From: Trichopria drosophilae
Lineage: Eukaryota > Arthropoda > Insecta > Hymenoptera > Diapriidae
NCBI GenBank assembly: GCA_030407085.1
Contig: CM059587.1
Location: 75,505,001-75,569,000 of the forward strand
Length of the DNA: 64,000 nt
Direction: 5' to 3'
This document shows positions 12,251 to 24,490 of this stretch, in pieces; within the stretch, counting starts at the first letter, position 1; every line of letters starts with the position of its first letter. Made by a program: the position numbers and the translations under genes. The notes beneath the pieces were generated by a model. That model worked only from the letters and a program-made list of their open reading frames with translations. It ran no database searches and had not been told where the DNA came from.

Positions 12251-15200
12251 GATATGAATTCAGTGATGATAAATTAATAAAAAGTAGCTCATTCCATCTC
12301 TATAACAATATCGTGTCGACCATTGTAGTGCTTTTAAGAAGAAGAAACATGAGAATACTCACGATCGATAATCTATTTTATGAAAAGAAAGAAATTCATA
12401 TATAACCTTTTTTATGTTTGATTTCTTCCACAAACTAACAATCTGTGGATTTTCAACACCCTCCCAATCCACGTCATACTGAAGGCCTCAGTCGCATCGG
12501 TCACGAGGGATCACAAAAACTAGCGCGAGATCTCGCGTGATTCGATTTCCCGGCACTTCAGGTTTCCCCCGGGGGTTTTCACCAGATGCTCAGAATGCGC
12601 TTTTCGGATACTGGCGTCGGTAGGTGAAATTAAATCCATTACCTAGTAAATGTACTCGATTAAATATAATAAATTTGCTCAAAGTCGAGTGTGAATTGGA
12701 ACAAAATGAAACTAATTATTTAGAATGAACGCAATAAAAGAAAGTTACCGCAAAGGAAAAATATTATTTTCACATGTTGCAAGATGCTTTAAAAGTTTAT
12801 TATTTAGTACTATAACTACTGCAGATAGTAGAATGATGTACGGATAGTATATGTTACTACTTACAGCATACGTATCACTGTAAGTAGTAAGAGGCGGGAC
12901 TTCCGTATAGCGTTCACGGACGTATATATTACATCTGCCTACAACATCTGCTGTTACGTTGTGTTCTGGCAAGTGATAACAGATGTTCCGATAAGACTAT
13001 TGACTACGTATATTAGTAATAATAGAAGTTAGTATCATGTGCAATATTTCAGAATTATTATTACGAGGGTGCCAAAGGGTAATAAATTAGGAGATTTATA
13101 AACGTTTACACATTTTATCTTTTAAAGTCGGTATCCGGGAACTGGAAGCACATAAAATTTGGCTTCATTACAATGATCGATAGTGTAAGATATTTATGAT
13201 ATTCGTGTTTCGCAACTTCACTTCCACCGCTGTTGTTTTATCAGAATGATTGATAATACGCAATATATGCGAGTAGCGACGTATTATTCAGAATATCGGT
13301 AAATACATATCGCGACGGGAATATTTACAATGCGTCCGTTGTTGCATATTCCATCATACCGTAATGTAATGCAAAGCCTTGCGTAAATCTCACATATTTT
13401 CCGTAAGTGCTTGTACGGCACACATTGCCGTTGTTATGTTTGTAAATATGTTCGCGTACCTAGGCTCGCTCTCTAAAACGTGCATACCACGAATACGCAT
13501 ATTCCACATAATGAACAGTTAATGCGCATCGTACAGAAGATTGGCACGTTTTGCGATAAACCATCGCGGTGGTGAAAATAATGTATAAATTAGTAAAAAA
13601 ACGCATTTTTTAAATATATAACCGTGCTATGAAAAATTTCCATACATATATTAACAGAGCTTGCATGTTACTTTACGTGAAGGCTAATTCAAAGAGTAAA
13701 CAATGCGTAACTTGTAGTCGACCTACTTAACCATTTCTGTCGTTAATTAGTACGGCACATTTGATCTTTTCCGTCTTAGCGATTTTGAGCAGTTCCACGG
13801 ATGCCCGGGGACAACGCCTTGATTGTAGTAGTGCAGCCTCGCATCTTGCACCGTTTGTAACTCGAAACTATAAACACGTGCTACATCGGGTTTCTACGGT
13901 ACGTCTTAACGGAACCTGAATATCATAGTACCATAATTGGGTCGAGTACCGCTTTTGTTGAAATTATACGGGTAGTCGAATGTTAATAAGATCGTGTGAG
14001 CGAGCATTCAAGAGCCGCGATTTGTTCGAGCTTTCAAGAATATGAAATTACATCTGGGCATCGCGATGATTAAATCTAAGATTCTGAGGAGGTTACTGAA
14101 ATTTAGTAACTGTAGCAAAATACCAAATTGTTTCGTTTGTAAACAATATTAATAATAAATATAAATAAGTAGAGGAGCGTAAAAAAGTTACTTTTGAACT
14201 TTTTATGCTTTAAAACTCAGGATTAAAAATTTTTTTTTCAATTTTCAACTAACCTTGAAAGATTGGTTCCTAAGTTACAAAATCTCCACATAACATTGTT
14301 CGTAGGTTATGATGATCACCAAGACATAAGTGTTCTTTGAAAGAACTCCAAGTTAATTTTTTATGCCACCTGAAAGAGGAAAAATAGAGCAAGAAAAGAT
14401 AGCGATCGATTTTAGCCAATTCTTCCTCCATATTAAATTTTCCATTTTTAATTTGTGAAAATCGGCTTCAAATTTGGACTCGGTGTATCAAGTTTGAAGT
14501 GATTTCATTTGGGTCAAACAATTGTGTACACACGACCATGATTTAGAAAAAATGTCTTTACCAGCAATTTTTGCTCGACCACTTTGAAAATTAATTTTTT
14601 TCAATAGATACTATTACTTAATATCTTATATATTTTTTATCTATTATTTATATATTTTATTTGTATTTATCCATTATTTTATAATACACTTTTTAAAAAT
14701 CAACATCATAAGAAAAACATGTAAACTGTACAAAAATCTAAAAAAAAATCTTTTCTCAAACTTAACACATCAAAAAGAATCATTTAAATAAATAAAACAT
14801 TTGTTAACGTTGAAATTATTTAGAAGCAGGTTAAAGAAGTTCGTGTAATTATACACACCACAGCAATATATTATGACTGAAGCACCTGTTACTCCTATTC
14901 CGTATGGTACACATGTCACGCGCTAATATCTACAAATATTTTATGTATTATTCAAGAAGCAGCATTAAGCAGGACACATTCGTAACACTGATTTTGTATT
15001 GCAAGAAGTTAATATTAACAGAGTCGTAGTTTGTAACAGATTACTTGTAACACTTTACGAATTAGGGACAGGTAAATAGTCAGGTTGTTAAAAGTTAGAA
15101 TGTCTATTTGGCTTTGGAGTGGCTGTAATGAATATTTATGTCACCAACATGCATCGCGAGTGTAGTGGGATATACTCTAAAACCGTTGGATTCAATTTTC

Positions 15201-16350
15201 AGCTCTTAGGTGCAAATGGCGCAGGTTCAAAATATACTCTAATAGCCCAAGTGGAAAAATGTATTACGAATTGTATCAAAATTTACCCCAAAAGTGATTT
15301 TAAATTTAATTCAGTTCAAATTTTTCAAAATATCAAAAATTCTTGGATGACATACTGTGGGCTGATACAGAAGTTCTAAACATGATTTTGAATTTTGCTG
15401 ACACTTTTGTGACACAACGACGACTGAAAGCATTAAGATGGTAACTTATAATAAATTCGTAAATTATATTAACATATATTACTTATATATCTATATTACG
15501 ACACCAAAGTTGCTGAAAACACTTTGTTGGAACGAAATTATGCGTACTCATAAGAATAATAAACCTGATTAGTCACTCCATATTTTCCTACTTAATCATT
15601 TCCAATATATTGTTTTATTATTGCCAGAAAGTATTCCGGAAAGTGCAAACCCATGTCCTTGTCAACACGCAAGAAGTAAGTTTAAAAAATTACATTTCCA
15701 TTAAATTCACTCCTACCACAATTCCTTACGCTGACCTAATTTCGTAATTCTAAAATAAATTAGTAAGTTTTAATTTCATATTGCTTTGGTTTTATTGACG
15801 TCAAGATTCGTACAGTTTTAATTACATTTTTTAATTAATTTCTTTGAGAATTACTGATTTACTTTGCGTTAAAAACTGGATAGTCCCTGTTTAATCAGAT
15901 CTTTCATTATTAGATATAATCTCATATTATTCAAAGCCGTTCACACAACTACTAATTAAAATGCGAGATTTTGCTTATTCTCGATAGATGTTGGCATTAA
16001 TTGTAGCATTACCTAAATAAACCGGTCTTAATTATCCACTTAATTTAAAACATCGCCATGTTTCTACGGTGATAAAAAATAAAAACGTACTATTGTTTGC
16101 GATAAACAACACTCTAGCTCGAAAACATGTATTGTGTTATTGTTTACTCTCTTAGTGATTGTTAGGTTAGTTACCTTTTGAGAGTAATAGACATTGTATA
16201 AAATAGATCTACGGCTTAATATCAAGTTTCTTTAGTTTAAATTTTGTGAAGAATAATAAAAAAGCCTATATAATAAAGAATAATAATAAAAATAATCTCT
16301 TAATAAATATACATCCAATTAATCAATCTGTACTCCTCATATTCAATGCC
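12251..16350. other. Non-coding; CpG-enriched stretches at 12470-12620 and 13100-13900
   Basis: 12470-12620 includes GCGCGAGATCTCGCGTGA (self-complementary) and CCCCCGGGGG. 13100-13900 is rich in scattered CG and TACG motifs. The rest is AT-rich. No exon was supported. Confidence 0.4.
12854..12890. repeat. 13-bp-stem hairpin TTACTACTTACAG
   Basis: TTACTACTTACAG is followed after 11 bases by its complement CTGTAAGTAGTAA. The stem resembles the central TTACTACTTA of family B, and 12750-12960 may be a worn relative of that family. Confidence 0.5.
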
Positions 16351-16362
16351 CCTTTCTCTCTT

Positions 16363-16428
<66 letters not shown>

Positions 16429-16615
16429 TCTATCTCTCTTTCTATCTTCCCAATAAATATGTATTTCATTATTATCTCCCCTTCTCTTCCTCTCCTCTAG
16501 CCCTCGTATTTTTTCTCTATTTCACTCTCTCTCTATATCTCTTTCTCTGTCTCTCTCCTTCTCTCTCTGTCTTTCTCCGTCTTTCTTTCATCTATTGTCC
16601 ACTACCCTTGTTGTC
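16351..16615. repeat. Pyrimidine-rich tract with (TC)n microsatellite
   Basis: A nearly pure TC dinucleotide run occupies about 16368-16425, followed by interrupted CTCTCT, TTTCTCTGTC and similar blocks. A GAGA-type purine/pyrimidine tract can adopt unusual DNA structure; no gene is attached. Confidence 0.95.
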
Positions 16616-17773
16616 CAGGCCAATCCATATACTTTGTCAGTCAGTCAGTCTCATAAACTCTACCTGAAGTTCGGGAGTACAAGGAGGTTCGTGAAGTGAA
16701 CGAAGTAAATCAGTAGAAAATAATAATGAGAGATTGAGATAAATCTTAAAATAAACGAATCGACGCTGGTCACAATAGAAATCATCCAAATTTCGCGGTT
16801 AACGTCGAAATAAAAGAATATTTGTGGCCAAAGGTCAAAATCAACAAGCACGCGCTGTAAAATTTAAAATATATGAGTTTTCGTAAAACTTGAAATAAAC
16901 GGGTTTTCCTAAGAAATGCCGGTATACAAAGGATCTTTATTTCAAGGGATTAGTTAGTATTTCTAATTTTATATTTCAATAGTAATATTCATCATTTGAT
17001 GTGTATCGTGGAAACTAAGTGCGCATTATGTGACGGGTTGGTGCGTGAAGGAGAGAGCTGTGGGCGCCGGCAAGACGTTGGATGTACCGTCATTGCCTAC
17101 ATTAATTCTCAATCAGCATTATTCGCTCGAGTAAATCGAGGATCCGCCTATCGGATCGGAACAAGGGTAGGTGCGACCCGCTCGCTAATGAACGCGTGGT
17201 GTGCCGCATCCCATCGATTATACGGAATCATGCGTTAAACTGAATTCCTCTAGTTGCGCCACGGTAAATAGCACGGCAAATAAACGCGAGGACGCACAGA
17301 AAGCGTGTGAGTGACGTTTAATTATTCGCTGCGCATTCACGCTCGCCATCGCAGTTGTCGCTTCTTCATCTCGCCTTCGACGAGCAGTCGGGCATATATT
17401 CGGGAAAATGAGATGAAACGCGAATAGAACGAGATGACGTGCCGACCTCATCTCCCAACGACCGCTCTCTCAGGATTGGTCTCTAAGGATTAATGATGAA
17501 AGTTTACGTCACCCTTAAGAGCCTTTGCATACCATACTTCGGTCTGAGTCCATTCTAGATGCATGGCAATTTTTATTAGTTAAACTCTCGGTTATACAGT
17601 GACGTCTGACTAAAAAAGCATCTTACTACTTGGCATCGTTGTCGCGTGTTACATTTGAAGTTTTAAAAATGGCAGCGTAGAGCACCATCTGGATATGCTG
17701 TTATTACCCATTAGTTAGTAATATTTAGTACATAATCTGTCTCTGAAGAGTCGTAACTTAGTTTTTGCATAAA
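16616..17773. other. Non-coding; CpG-rich patch 16996-17480
   Basis: The patch opens frames on both strands (80 and 77 codons) that match nothing known and lack splice support. The CG density and AT-rich flanks fit a conserved regulatory block. Confidence 0.4.
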
Positions 17774-17955
17774 AGAAACTATGCCCACGAGTCTAGGTGG
17801 TTTCCGTCGTCGGAAAGGAACCTCCTCGTTCATTTAAGTAGTAACAGTCGGATCCTACTGCGAACAGACCATTGTGTGGAATGTTACTACTTAGATTACT
17901 TCATTTTCCTATGTATAATTCCGCAACTTCAACAACGATCATGTTACTACGTGGC
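17774..17955. mobile_element. MITE-like family B, copy 2 (right end lost)
   Basis: The left end reads ATGCCCACGAGTCTAGGTGG. The centre has AAGTAGTAACAG and GTTACTACTTAGATTAC, followed by TTCCTATGTATAATTCCGC and CAACAACGAT. The copy breaks off there without the distal terminal repeat. Confidence 0.6.
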
Positions 17956-18330
17956 CAAGTTGTTTAATCTCATTTTTGAAGATTTTGAAAATTGGCAACT
18001 GGAATCAGTTTTAATACGTTTTCATTACTGATTAAATAATATTATTTAGTATATAGGTTCTGAGAATAACAATTTATGAGCAAATCTCAGGAACCTTTAA
18101 ACTTTGAAATATAAACATTTTGATTTTTATATTTAAAGGCACCTATTTAAACTTATTTTTGTTATCTTCAGCATTTATTAAATAATAGAAAACATCGCAC
18201 TTAACTTATTATTAGCTTCGTATAACAATTTCAATCACAATCTATAAATTTACAATTTCTTCATTATATTTTGTAATCGTTATTTCTTGATTGCACAACA
18301 ATTTAAGAGGTTTTTAAATTATATATTGTA

Positions 18331-18564
18331 TTGAATGATGCCCACGAGTGTAGCTAATTTCCCACTTTAAGTTCGAAGAACCGAAACAAATAAACTCCGA
18401 TAAGGGTAATCAAGTCTATCCCTAATTTAAGATAAGTAGTAACATTCCGCAGCGCTTGCAGTAAGTTACAACTTAGATTACTACACATTCCTGACGTCAA
18501 CTTTATTAGTTGCGGAACTTCCATCTTGAAGAAAATCGCCTATATTGATGTGCATGATCTTTTC
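18331..18564. mobile_element. MITE-like family B, copy 3 (internally shortened)
   Basis: Left end AATGATGCCCACGAGTGTAG and right end AAAATCGCCTATATTGATG then TGCATGAT. The central AAGTAGTAACATTCCGC and ACAACTTAGATTACTAC are present. At ~235 bp it is roughly half the full copies. Confidence 0.6.
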
Positions 18565-18833
18565 CACCTAAATAGGAAGTTACTTCTTCTCGAAGACAAA
18601 TTATGTACAAGATATTACTAATTAACTAGTAATCTAGTAAACAGCGTATCCAGACGACACTCTAGCCTGCATTTACCAACATCTTAAAAGTGACATAAAA
18701 CGAACTTGGCCAGAAATAAGATGATTTTCTTATCAGGCGACTTTATAGAACAAGAATCAATAAAAATAACTCCAGGGTATTCATTTGATTTATCACGTGA
18801 GAAAAATTAAAAATCGTTGTTTATTTCGAGTAA

Positions 18834-19080
18834 TATACTGTACAGTCCCCCTATATTTGCCCACTCGGTTTCTCGCCTTCCCCTCCCGTCTCCTTATATT
18901 TGTCAAAAGAAGGGGAGTGCCGCTTCTCCCACTCTCCTCAGTCTCGTTACGTTCGTGACGTCACAGCAAACCCTTCCTGAGGCCCCGGCGCGAAGGTGGG
19001 GAAAAAGAAAGCGGTGACAGAAAAGCATATATGCTGGGACGTAAATATAGCGAGACGCCAATACCGGGACTCTACTATAC
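18834..19080. mobile_element. Possible small inverted-repeat element, GC-rich
   Basis: The left edge TATACTGTACAGTCCCC is roughly mirrored by the right edge GGGACTCTACTATAC, and the interior is markedly more GC-rich than its flanks. A perfect cAMP-response-like octamer TGACGTCA lies at 18956-18963. The inverted match is short and imperfect, so this could instead be a non-repeat regulatory patch. Confidence 0.35.
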
Positions 19081-19222
19081 ATCGAAAAATGCTTTAAGAT
19101 AAGTAGTAATATTCCGTACCGTAATTTAGGCGAAATAGGAGTCTGTTACTACTGAAATTACTGCATATATCCATGACTTTAACTTCGGAGGTTCCGTGTT
19201 GTGAGTAGAAATCACATATTTA
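19081..19222. mobile_element. MITE-like family B, copy 4 (fragment)
   Basis: This fragment covers the central and distal part: ATCGAAAAATGC, AAGTAGTAATATTCCGTACC, GTTACTACTGAAATTACTGC and GAGGTTCCGTGTTG. It directly abuts another possible small element ending at about 19080. Confidence 0.5.
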
Positions 19223-20422
19223 TGTAGAAAAATGCAATAATTCAACTAGTAATAGTTTGAAATTAATCATATTCTCATCGAATTTAACAATTTCTTACGT
19301 TCCATAGGACGAAAATCAACTACACTCTTAAGCATAATCATATAAATAGTTGTAAAACCTGTCGATTTCTAGTGTATAATAGGTAAGACATATGTGATCG
19401 TCGTATAAAAAATGTGGTTCGCGTACTCCGAGTACTAGGTAGAGTTTATTGTTTTTAAAATACCTCACAGAAAGCGATTGAAGATTTATTACAGCGTCCT
19501 TAAAGTTAATAATTTTCAAAGGCTAATGAAAAACCTTTATTGATGATACCTCGTATAAATTCATTTTTCTTATTTTTTTCCAATAAATTACCACATAACG
19601 AAAAAATATTTTCCATCAGCATTCGTAGACTATCGTTTTGAAAGGTCGAAGAATCTTTTATTATAATAATAAAACTGAGTTTAAAAAATCTGAAAAAAGC
19701 AATTAATATTCAAATACAACTGTAATACATTTCATCCTGAAACAACTTTCAAATCTGAATGTATTTAATACCGGAAGCAGTAGTCCCTACGTTGTAAACT
19801 GGGAAAATTTTTGTTATTTTTACTACTTCAATTTTTAAACAACACATAGGAATTACTTAACCTTTACAATGGATATTATGTTACATAGCAAGTAATATCC
19901 GGAAATAATTCGGCGATATAAACCTACAATATTTGCAACTTTTACGAATTCAAATTTTATTAACAGTTTCAAACTTTCAAATCATATTATTTTGTAGACG
20001 GAGAAATTTATCTGTGGGGTACCATTTGACACTTTGGCATTCAATAGAATTTCATTCGGCATAAGAAATGTGATTCATCAAATACACTAATTGTTCAAAA
20101 GTTTCTGGTCTCAAGATTTATCAGACATCTTTTCGTAATTCAAAATGGCAAATAATATTTATAAAAATTAAGCAAAGCATCTGAAAAACAGTAACAGGTG
20201 GTTTTCGAGATCACCGATTACAAATCTGTTGATTATTTTTTGAAATTCGAAATAACGGATCTAACGTAAAGGAGAATATATATAACAAAAACTTAATTAT
20301 GCTCTTAAAAATGTCCAATCTATATAACGAACCAACTATGGCAAATACATATGTTAACGAATTTATTGTGAGAAACCATTTAATTCTAAGACTTTTTCGG
20401 TGCTTGATGGAATTACATGTGA
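19223..20422. other. AT-rich non-coding DNA
   Basis: A satellite-like unit at ~20190-20260 is the only feature seen. Confidence 0.45.
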
Positions 20423-20729
20423 CACTGGTCAACAGTTAGAACCTTTCAGAGATGAAAATAGCTAATCCTTGTCAATTTTAGGTCGCGGAATCCGAATCCT
20501 GTAATGAAAAATGTTGATTAGTTCTTATTTCCAAAAAATATGGGGTCAAGTTGCGCATTAAATAATGTTAATAACTACCAATTTATGAAAAAGAATGTGA
20601 AATGGCCACAAAAAAAATGCGTGACCTTAAATGTCAATTTTGTTTTTATGCATCAAATTCCGGTCTTACCTTAAACGGTCTGCAAATACTTAAACACTTT
20701 TTCAACTTCCACTTAAATTATTAATTTTC

Positions 20730-21154
20730 AAAAGAAGGTTGCCCACGGGCGTAAGTGGTTTTGTCACCCGCGGTGTAATTTTCGAAACTGCCCAATTAGA
20801 ATAAAGTATAGTGAGATGTAACACCTCATACCAAATTCGGATATTTTATAAGGTAGGAAAGTTTAAAAAATCATTGTTGAAGTCTCGGCTTTAACATCGA
20901 AAAATGCAGTAATATAAGTTGTAACAGTTTGCATCACCGGATATTTCTAACAGATACGCTGGTACTACTTATATTACTGCATTTTCCTATGTAAAATTCG
21001 CGATTTCAACAACGATTTTTTAAATTTTTCCACGTGATAGAACAATGGAATTTGGTATGATGTTCTAGATCTCTTCATACTCTGTCCGAATTAGATAGTC
21101 TTGGAGGTTACACCTCGGGGGACAAAACCGTCTATACCCGTGAGTATCCTCCTT
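20730..21154. mobile_element. MITE-like family B, copy 5 (full length, nested)
   Basis: The copy has termini AAAGAAGGTTGCCCACGGG and a complement reading CCCGTGAGTATCCTCCTT, with arms matching to the centre (AAAAATGCAGTAATATAAG against TTATATTACTGCATTTT). It lies inside the larger palindromic repeat at 20423-21745, which was therefore there first. Confidence 0.7.
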
Positions 21155-21155
21155 A

Positions 21156-21440
21156 GAGATCAGATTCAGAACCAGTGACTCCAAAAAATCATTCTGTAAA
21201 TTTTTCAGCAAAATCCAATAATATTTCAAACCATATTTTGAATTTTCAGCCATCTGACGTCAGATTCGTAATTAGGATCCCCAAAAACGTTCGGTATACA
21301 AGTTTTAGGGAAATTCAGTAAAGTTTTACATTTTTTATCACCATCTAGGATTCGCCATTCTGAATTTTTCCAAATCTAAGTTGCTATTCCTTACGAGCGA
21401 CTCCAAAAATCCCCCAAAAACATGTATTCTGCTCTCCCAA
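21156..21440. repeat. Satellite-like units with CGACTCCAAAAATC phrases
   Basis: Two to three diverged units of roughly 100-120 bp, each with a GATTC..TAA..GACTCCAAAAA phrase followed by TTTCAGCAAAATCC-like sequence. A related single unit lies near 20190-20260. Confidence 0.45.
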
Positions 21441-21745
21441 TATTTTGATCAAGAGCGTATTGGTCCACAGTAGTTGTAGACAAATAAAGGTAAGACCGTA
21501 ATTTGACGAATGCAATAAAATTACCATTTAGGGCAATATTTTTGTTTTCTTGGTCATGTTACATTTTTATTAAAAAAATAGAAGTTATAAGCACTATTCC
21601 TAAGCCATTATTGTATCTCTTATCTCTTCCCCGTCAAAAGATATGCTTCCTCAAACGTTGCAATAAACAAATATTTTTTTAAAATGTGACCTCATATTTC
21701 TTGAAAACAAGAGCTAATCAAAATTGCGTTCAGCTTCGTCATTCT

Positions 21746-23961
21746 TTTAAACGTTTTTGAATTTCAAACAAGTTTTTATAATTGGCATTACAAATTAATA
21801 CTTTTTTCATGATTAATTGAGATTTATGCTGCTTTTCACGGAACAAAAGCATTTTAAAGTATTTCAAAGTCAATACAAAATGTTCTTGGTTCATCAAGAA
21901 CTCTCAAGCAATAGTTCGTATTTACTCATAACAATGATTACATATATCGAACTAGATCTTCAATTGAAAAGATCTTACTAGGTCACATACGATGTGTCAT
22001 ACGAATATATGGTGGACTTATCACATTATGTTAGATACAAAAAATGCTACTTAAATATACTTAAATATGCATCTTTCTCAAATGAGTAACTATGCAAGAA
22101 TTTTTAGTCAACTGGGATGAAATCGGATATAAAAATTGAAATTTTGAACATCGTTCATAATACGAGGTGCTTCTGATTCCACTTTATATATTCTATAGGT
22201 TTGACTAAATCATAGTAGACCTGTCTGATCTATATCTACATCTCATTTGTCAAACTTTCTTGTATGCTCGACATTTATGATATATAATTTGGCATTACAT
22301 TGTATAATAAGTACAGTATAGTTTCTGCTGTCCCACTTCTTTTTATTTATATGAACTTTTAACCATCAATACTTACACTATATCTAATCAGATTATTCGA
22401 GACCCGCTTTTTAATTTACTAGTTGCAACAATCTCTTCGGATATTTTAGGGTTAAAAATCGGATGGGAGTATAATGGTTTTTCACACTATGTAAAAAAAA
22501 GTCAACCCTTTCAATTAAAAACAACAATTGATGAGACGCTTAAGTACACTACAGATAACTTTTTCGTAACATTCTACTTTAAATGCATGGGTAGTTTCTA
22601 TTTGTTTTAATTGGATGTTATTTCTTGACAATCCTTTGCCGTTAATATTTTAGTTTATCATTAATATTGAAGTTAATACGCATACGACTTTGTATGGTGT
22701 CAAACGTTGATTCTTCAGAAAGAAATGTACAGATATTGTATGACACTAAGTGTCCACTAACTAAACCAAACTATTTTTTTTTAAATTTATGTTCGTAACA
22801 GTCCTGTAGATTAATGTTTTACAACTTACTCGATTTGTATACAATTTGGTACGTAAAAGTCTTACAGCAAATTTTATCTATAAAATTAAGAAATCGTTGG
22901 ACTAGTACATTGTCTTTAGAAATACCCAAGTATGTTAATATTGTTCAAGAATTATGCCATTCACGTTTCACCAATTCTTACGAATATATTAAATTATTAA
23001 TAAAAACACGTACTAATAACTATTCATTTACATCCCTAAAGTTTTAATTATTTCATTAAACTCTGTGGACTACTCCTATTTTGGTATACAATAAATCATA
23101 AATTCCTTTATATAACAAATTTCTAAACTGATTAGGGCGTTAAAGCGTTAACAAAGAAATTAGGAGTGTTTTCGAAAGTCTCAATAAGCTTCTCTTTAAT
23201 CGAGTGAATTTTCCCTGTGGTAAAAATAAGTTCTTAAGTGCCTGTGAATTTTCTAGAAATGAGCTTGCATGGTAATAGCAACCGCCAGGCACTTTTTTTC
23301 ATCATAATTTAATCAGTATCATACACTTCCATATCCCATATTCAACCGACCTAGGTAGTTTCAATTCGTTTTCATTCCAGATAAAAATAACAATATGGAT
23401 CATAATTACTCGCAGTTTCAAACTCTAAACTTATCTGATTTAATTCATTTTAATTGAGCAAAATAAAAAATCGCTGATACAAAATATAAATGCAGGCAAC
23501 GTAACAGTTTCGTAGTTATTTATAATTCCGTAGAATTTTCCATTTAGTGTTATTTTAAGTCAAATATATCACTGAATTTACTATTATTAAGGATCCATAT
23601 GAATAGTGATAAATAAATATGACAGTTATTAGTCGATAACAAATATTTTCACTTAAATTCTTTAAGATGATTTAAAATATGTGCCACCTTTAATGTATCA
23701 ATGATTCGAAACAATTAACCGATTTTAAACTAAATTTATCCCCTTTTTAAGTGCCTTTATCTATGAAAAATTTTAAGAATGTTAAATTTCAAAACAAAAC
23801 GAGATTCAATTCAAACAAGTTTTTGCATTGGCTTTAAGATGTGAAGAAATTAATAACAACTATTTTTCTGTAAAGTAAAATGTGCACAAATTTTTTTTAA
23901 TGTTCTGTTCTTAGAATAATCTGAGAGAATATAATTGATTGATTGCACAATTGACAACAAA
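21746..23961. other. AT-rich non-coding DNA, nothing recognised
   Basis: Only short, low-complexity open frames; no splice-supported exon. Confidence 0.5.
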
Positions 23962-24490
23962 TTCTGGATAATTTTAATTTCGACAATGTAATGCAAACAG
24001 TTAACACCATATGTACCTGTTGTGCCTAGACGCGTATCGTGTAAATTATGTTACTTTAATAATATTTCAAAAACGAACGCGTGGCGCCGGGATTAGAGGA
24101 CTAGTAGTGTTTTAAAGTGGATAGATCTAGCTTTATATTGTACTCGTGCAGTTCAAAATAGTCCTTCAACGTTACAGTCGATCCTATATTCACAAATAAC
24201 CGTGACTGGATTTGATATGACGACTTATTACGCATATATTCATGATTTCATAAATCCTGGATTATTTTAATTTTCACAATGTAATGTTAAACAGTTTACA
24301 CCGTATGTACCTGTTGTGCCTAGACTCTCGTCGTGTAAATTATATTACTTTAATAATATTTCAAAAACGAACGTGTGGAGCCGGGATTACCGGTCTAGTA
24401 GTGTTTTAAAGTGGATAGATCTAGCTTTATGTTATGCCCGTACCGTTCAAAATTAAATCCTTTCAAAATGACCCTTCAACGTTTCAGTTG
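23962..24490. repeat. Two-copy tandem duplication, period 293 bp
   Basis: Copy 1 (23962-24182) and copy 2 (24255-24490) share long near-identical blocks such as GTACCTGTTGTGCCTAGAC, TACTTTAATAATATTTC and TTTTAAAGTGGATAGATC. Differences are mainly substitutions and small indels, so the duplication is moderately old. It is non-coding. Confidence 0.8.

Larger units (their letters stand above)
20423..21745. mobile_element. Foldback family F, copy interrupted by a MITE-like element
   Basis: It starts CACTGGTCAACAG, the terminus of the copy at 59881, and shares TCGCGGAATCCGAATCC and TTGATTAGTTCTTATTTCC with it. The left arm TTCCGGTCTTACC at about 20660 is mirrored by GGTAAGACCGTAA at about 21490, so the halves fold on each other. 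The family B element at 20730-21154 and satellite-like units at 21156-21440 occupy the middle. The right end is worn and its limit approximate. Confidence 0.55.

Noticed and set aside
16246..16500. Ser/Leu-rich 84-codon frame
   Set aside because: It is the translation of the (TC)n microsatellite.
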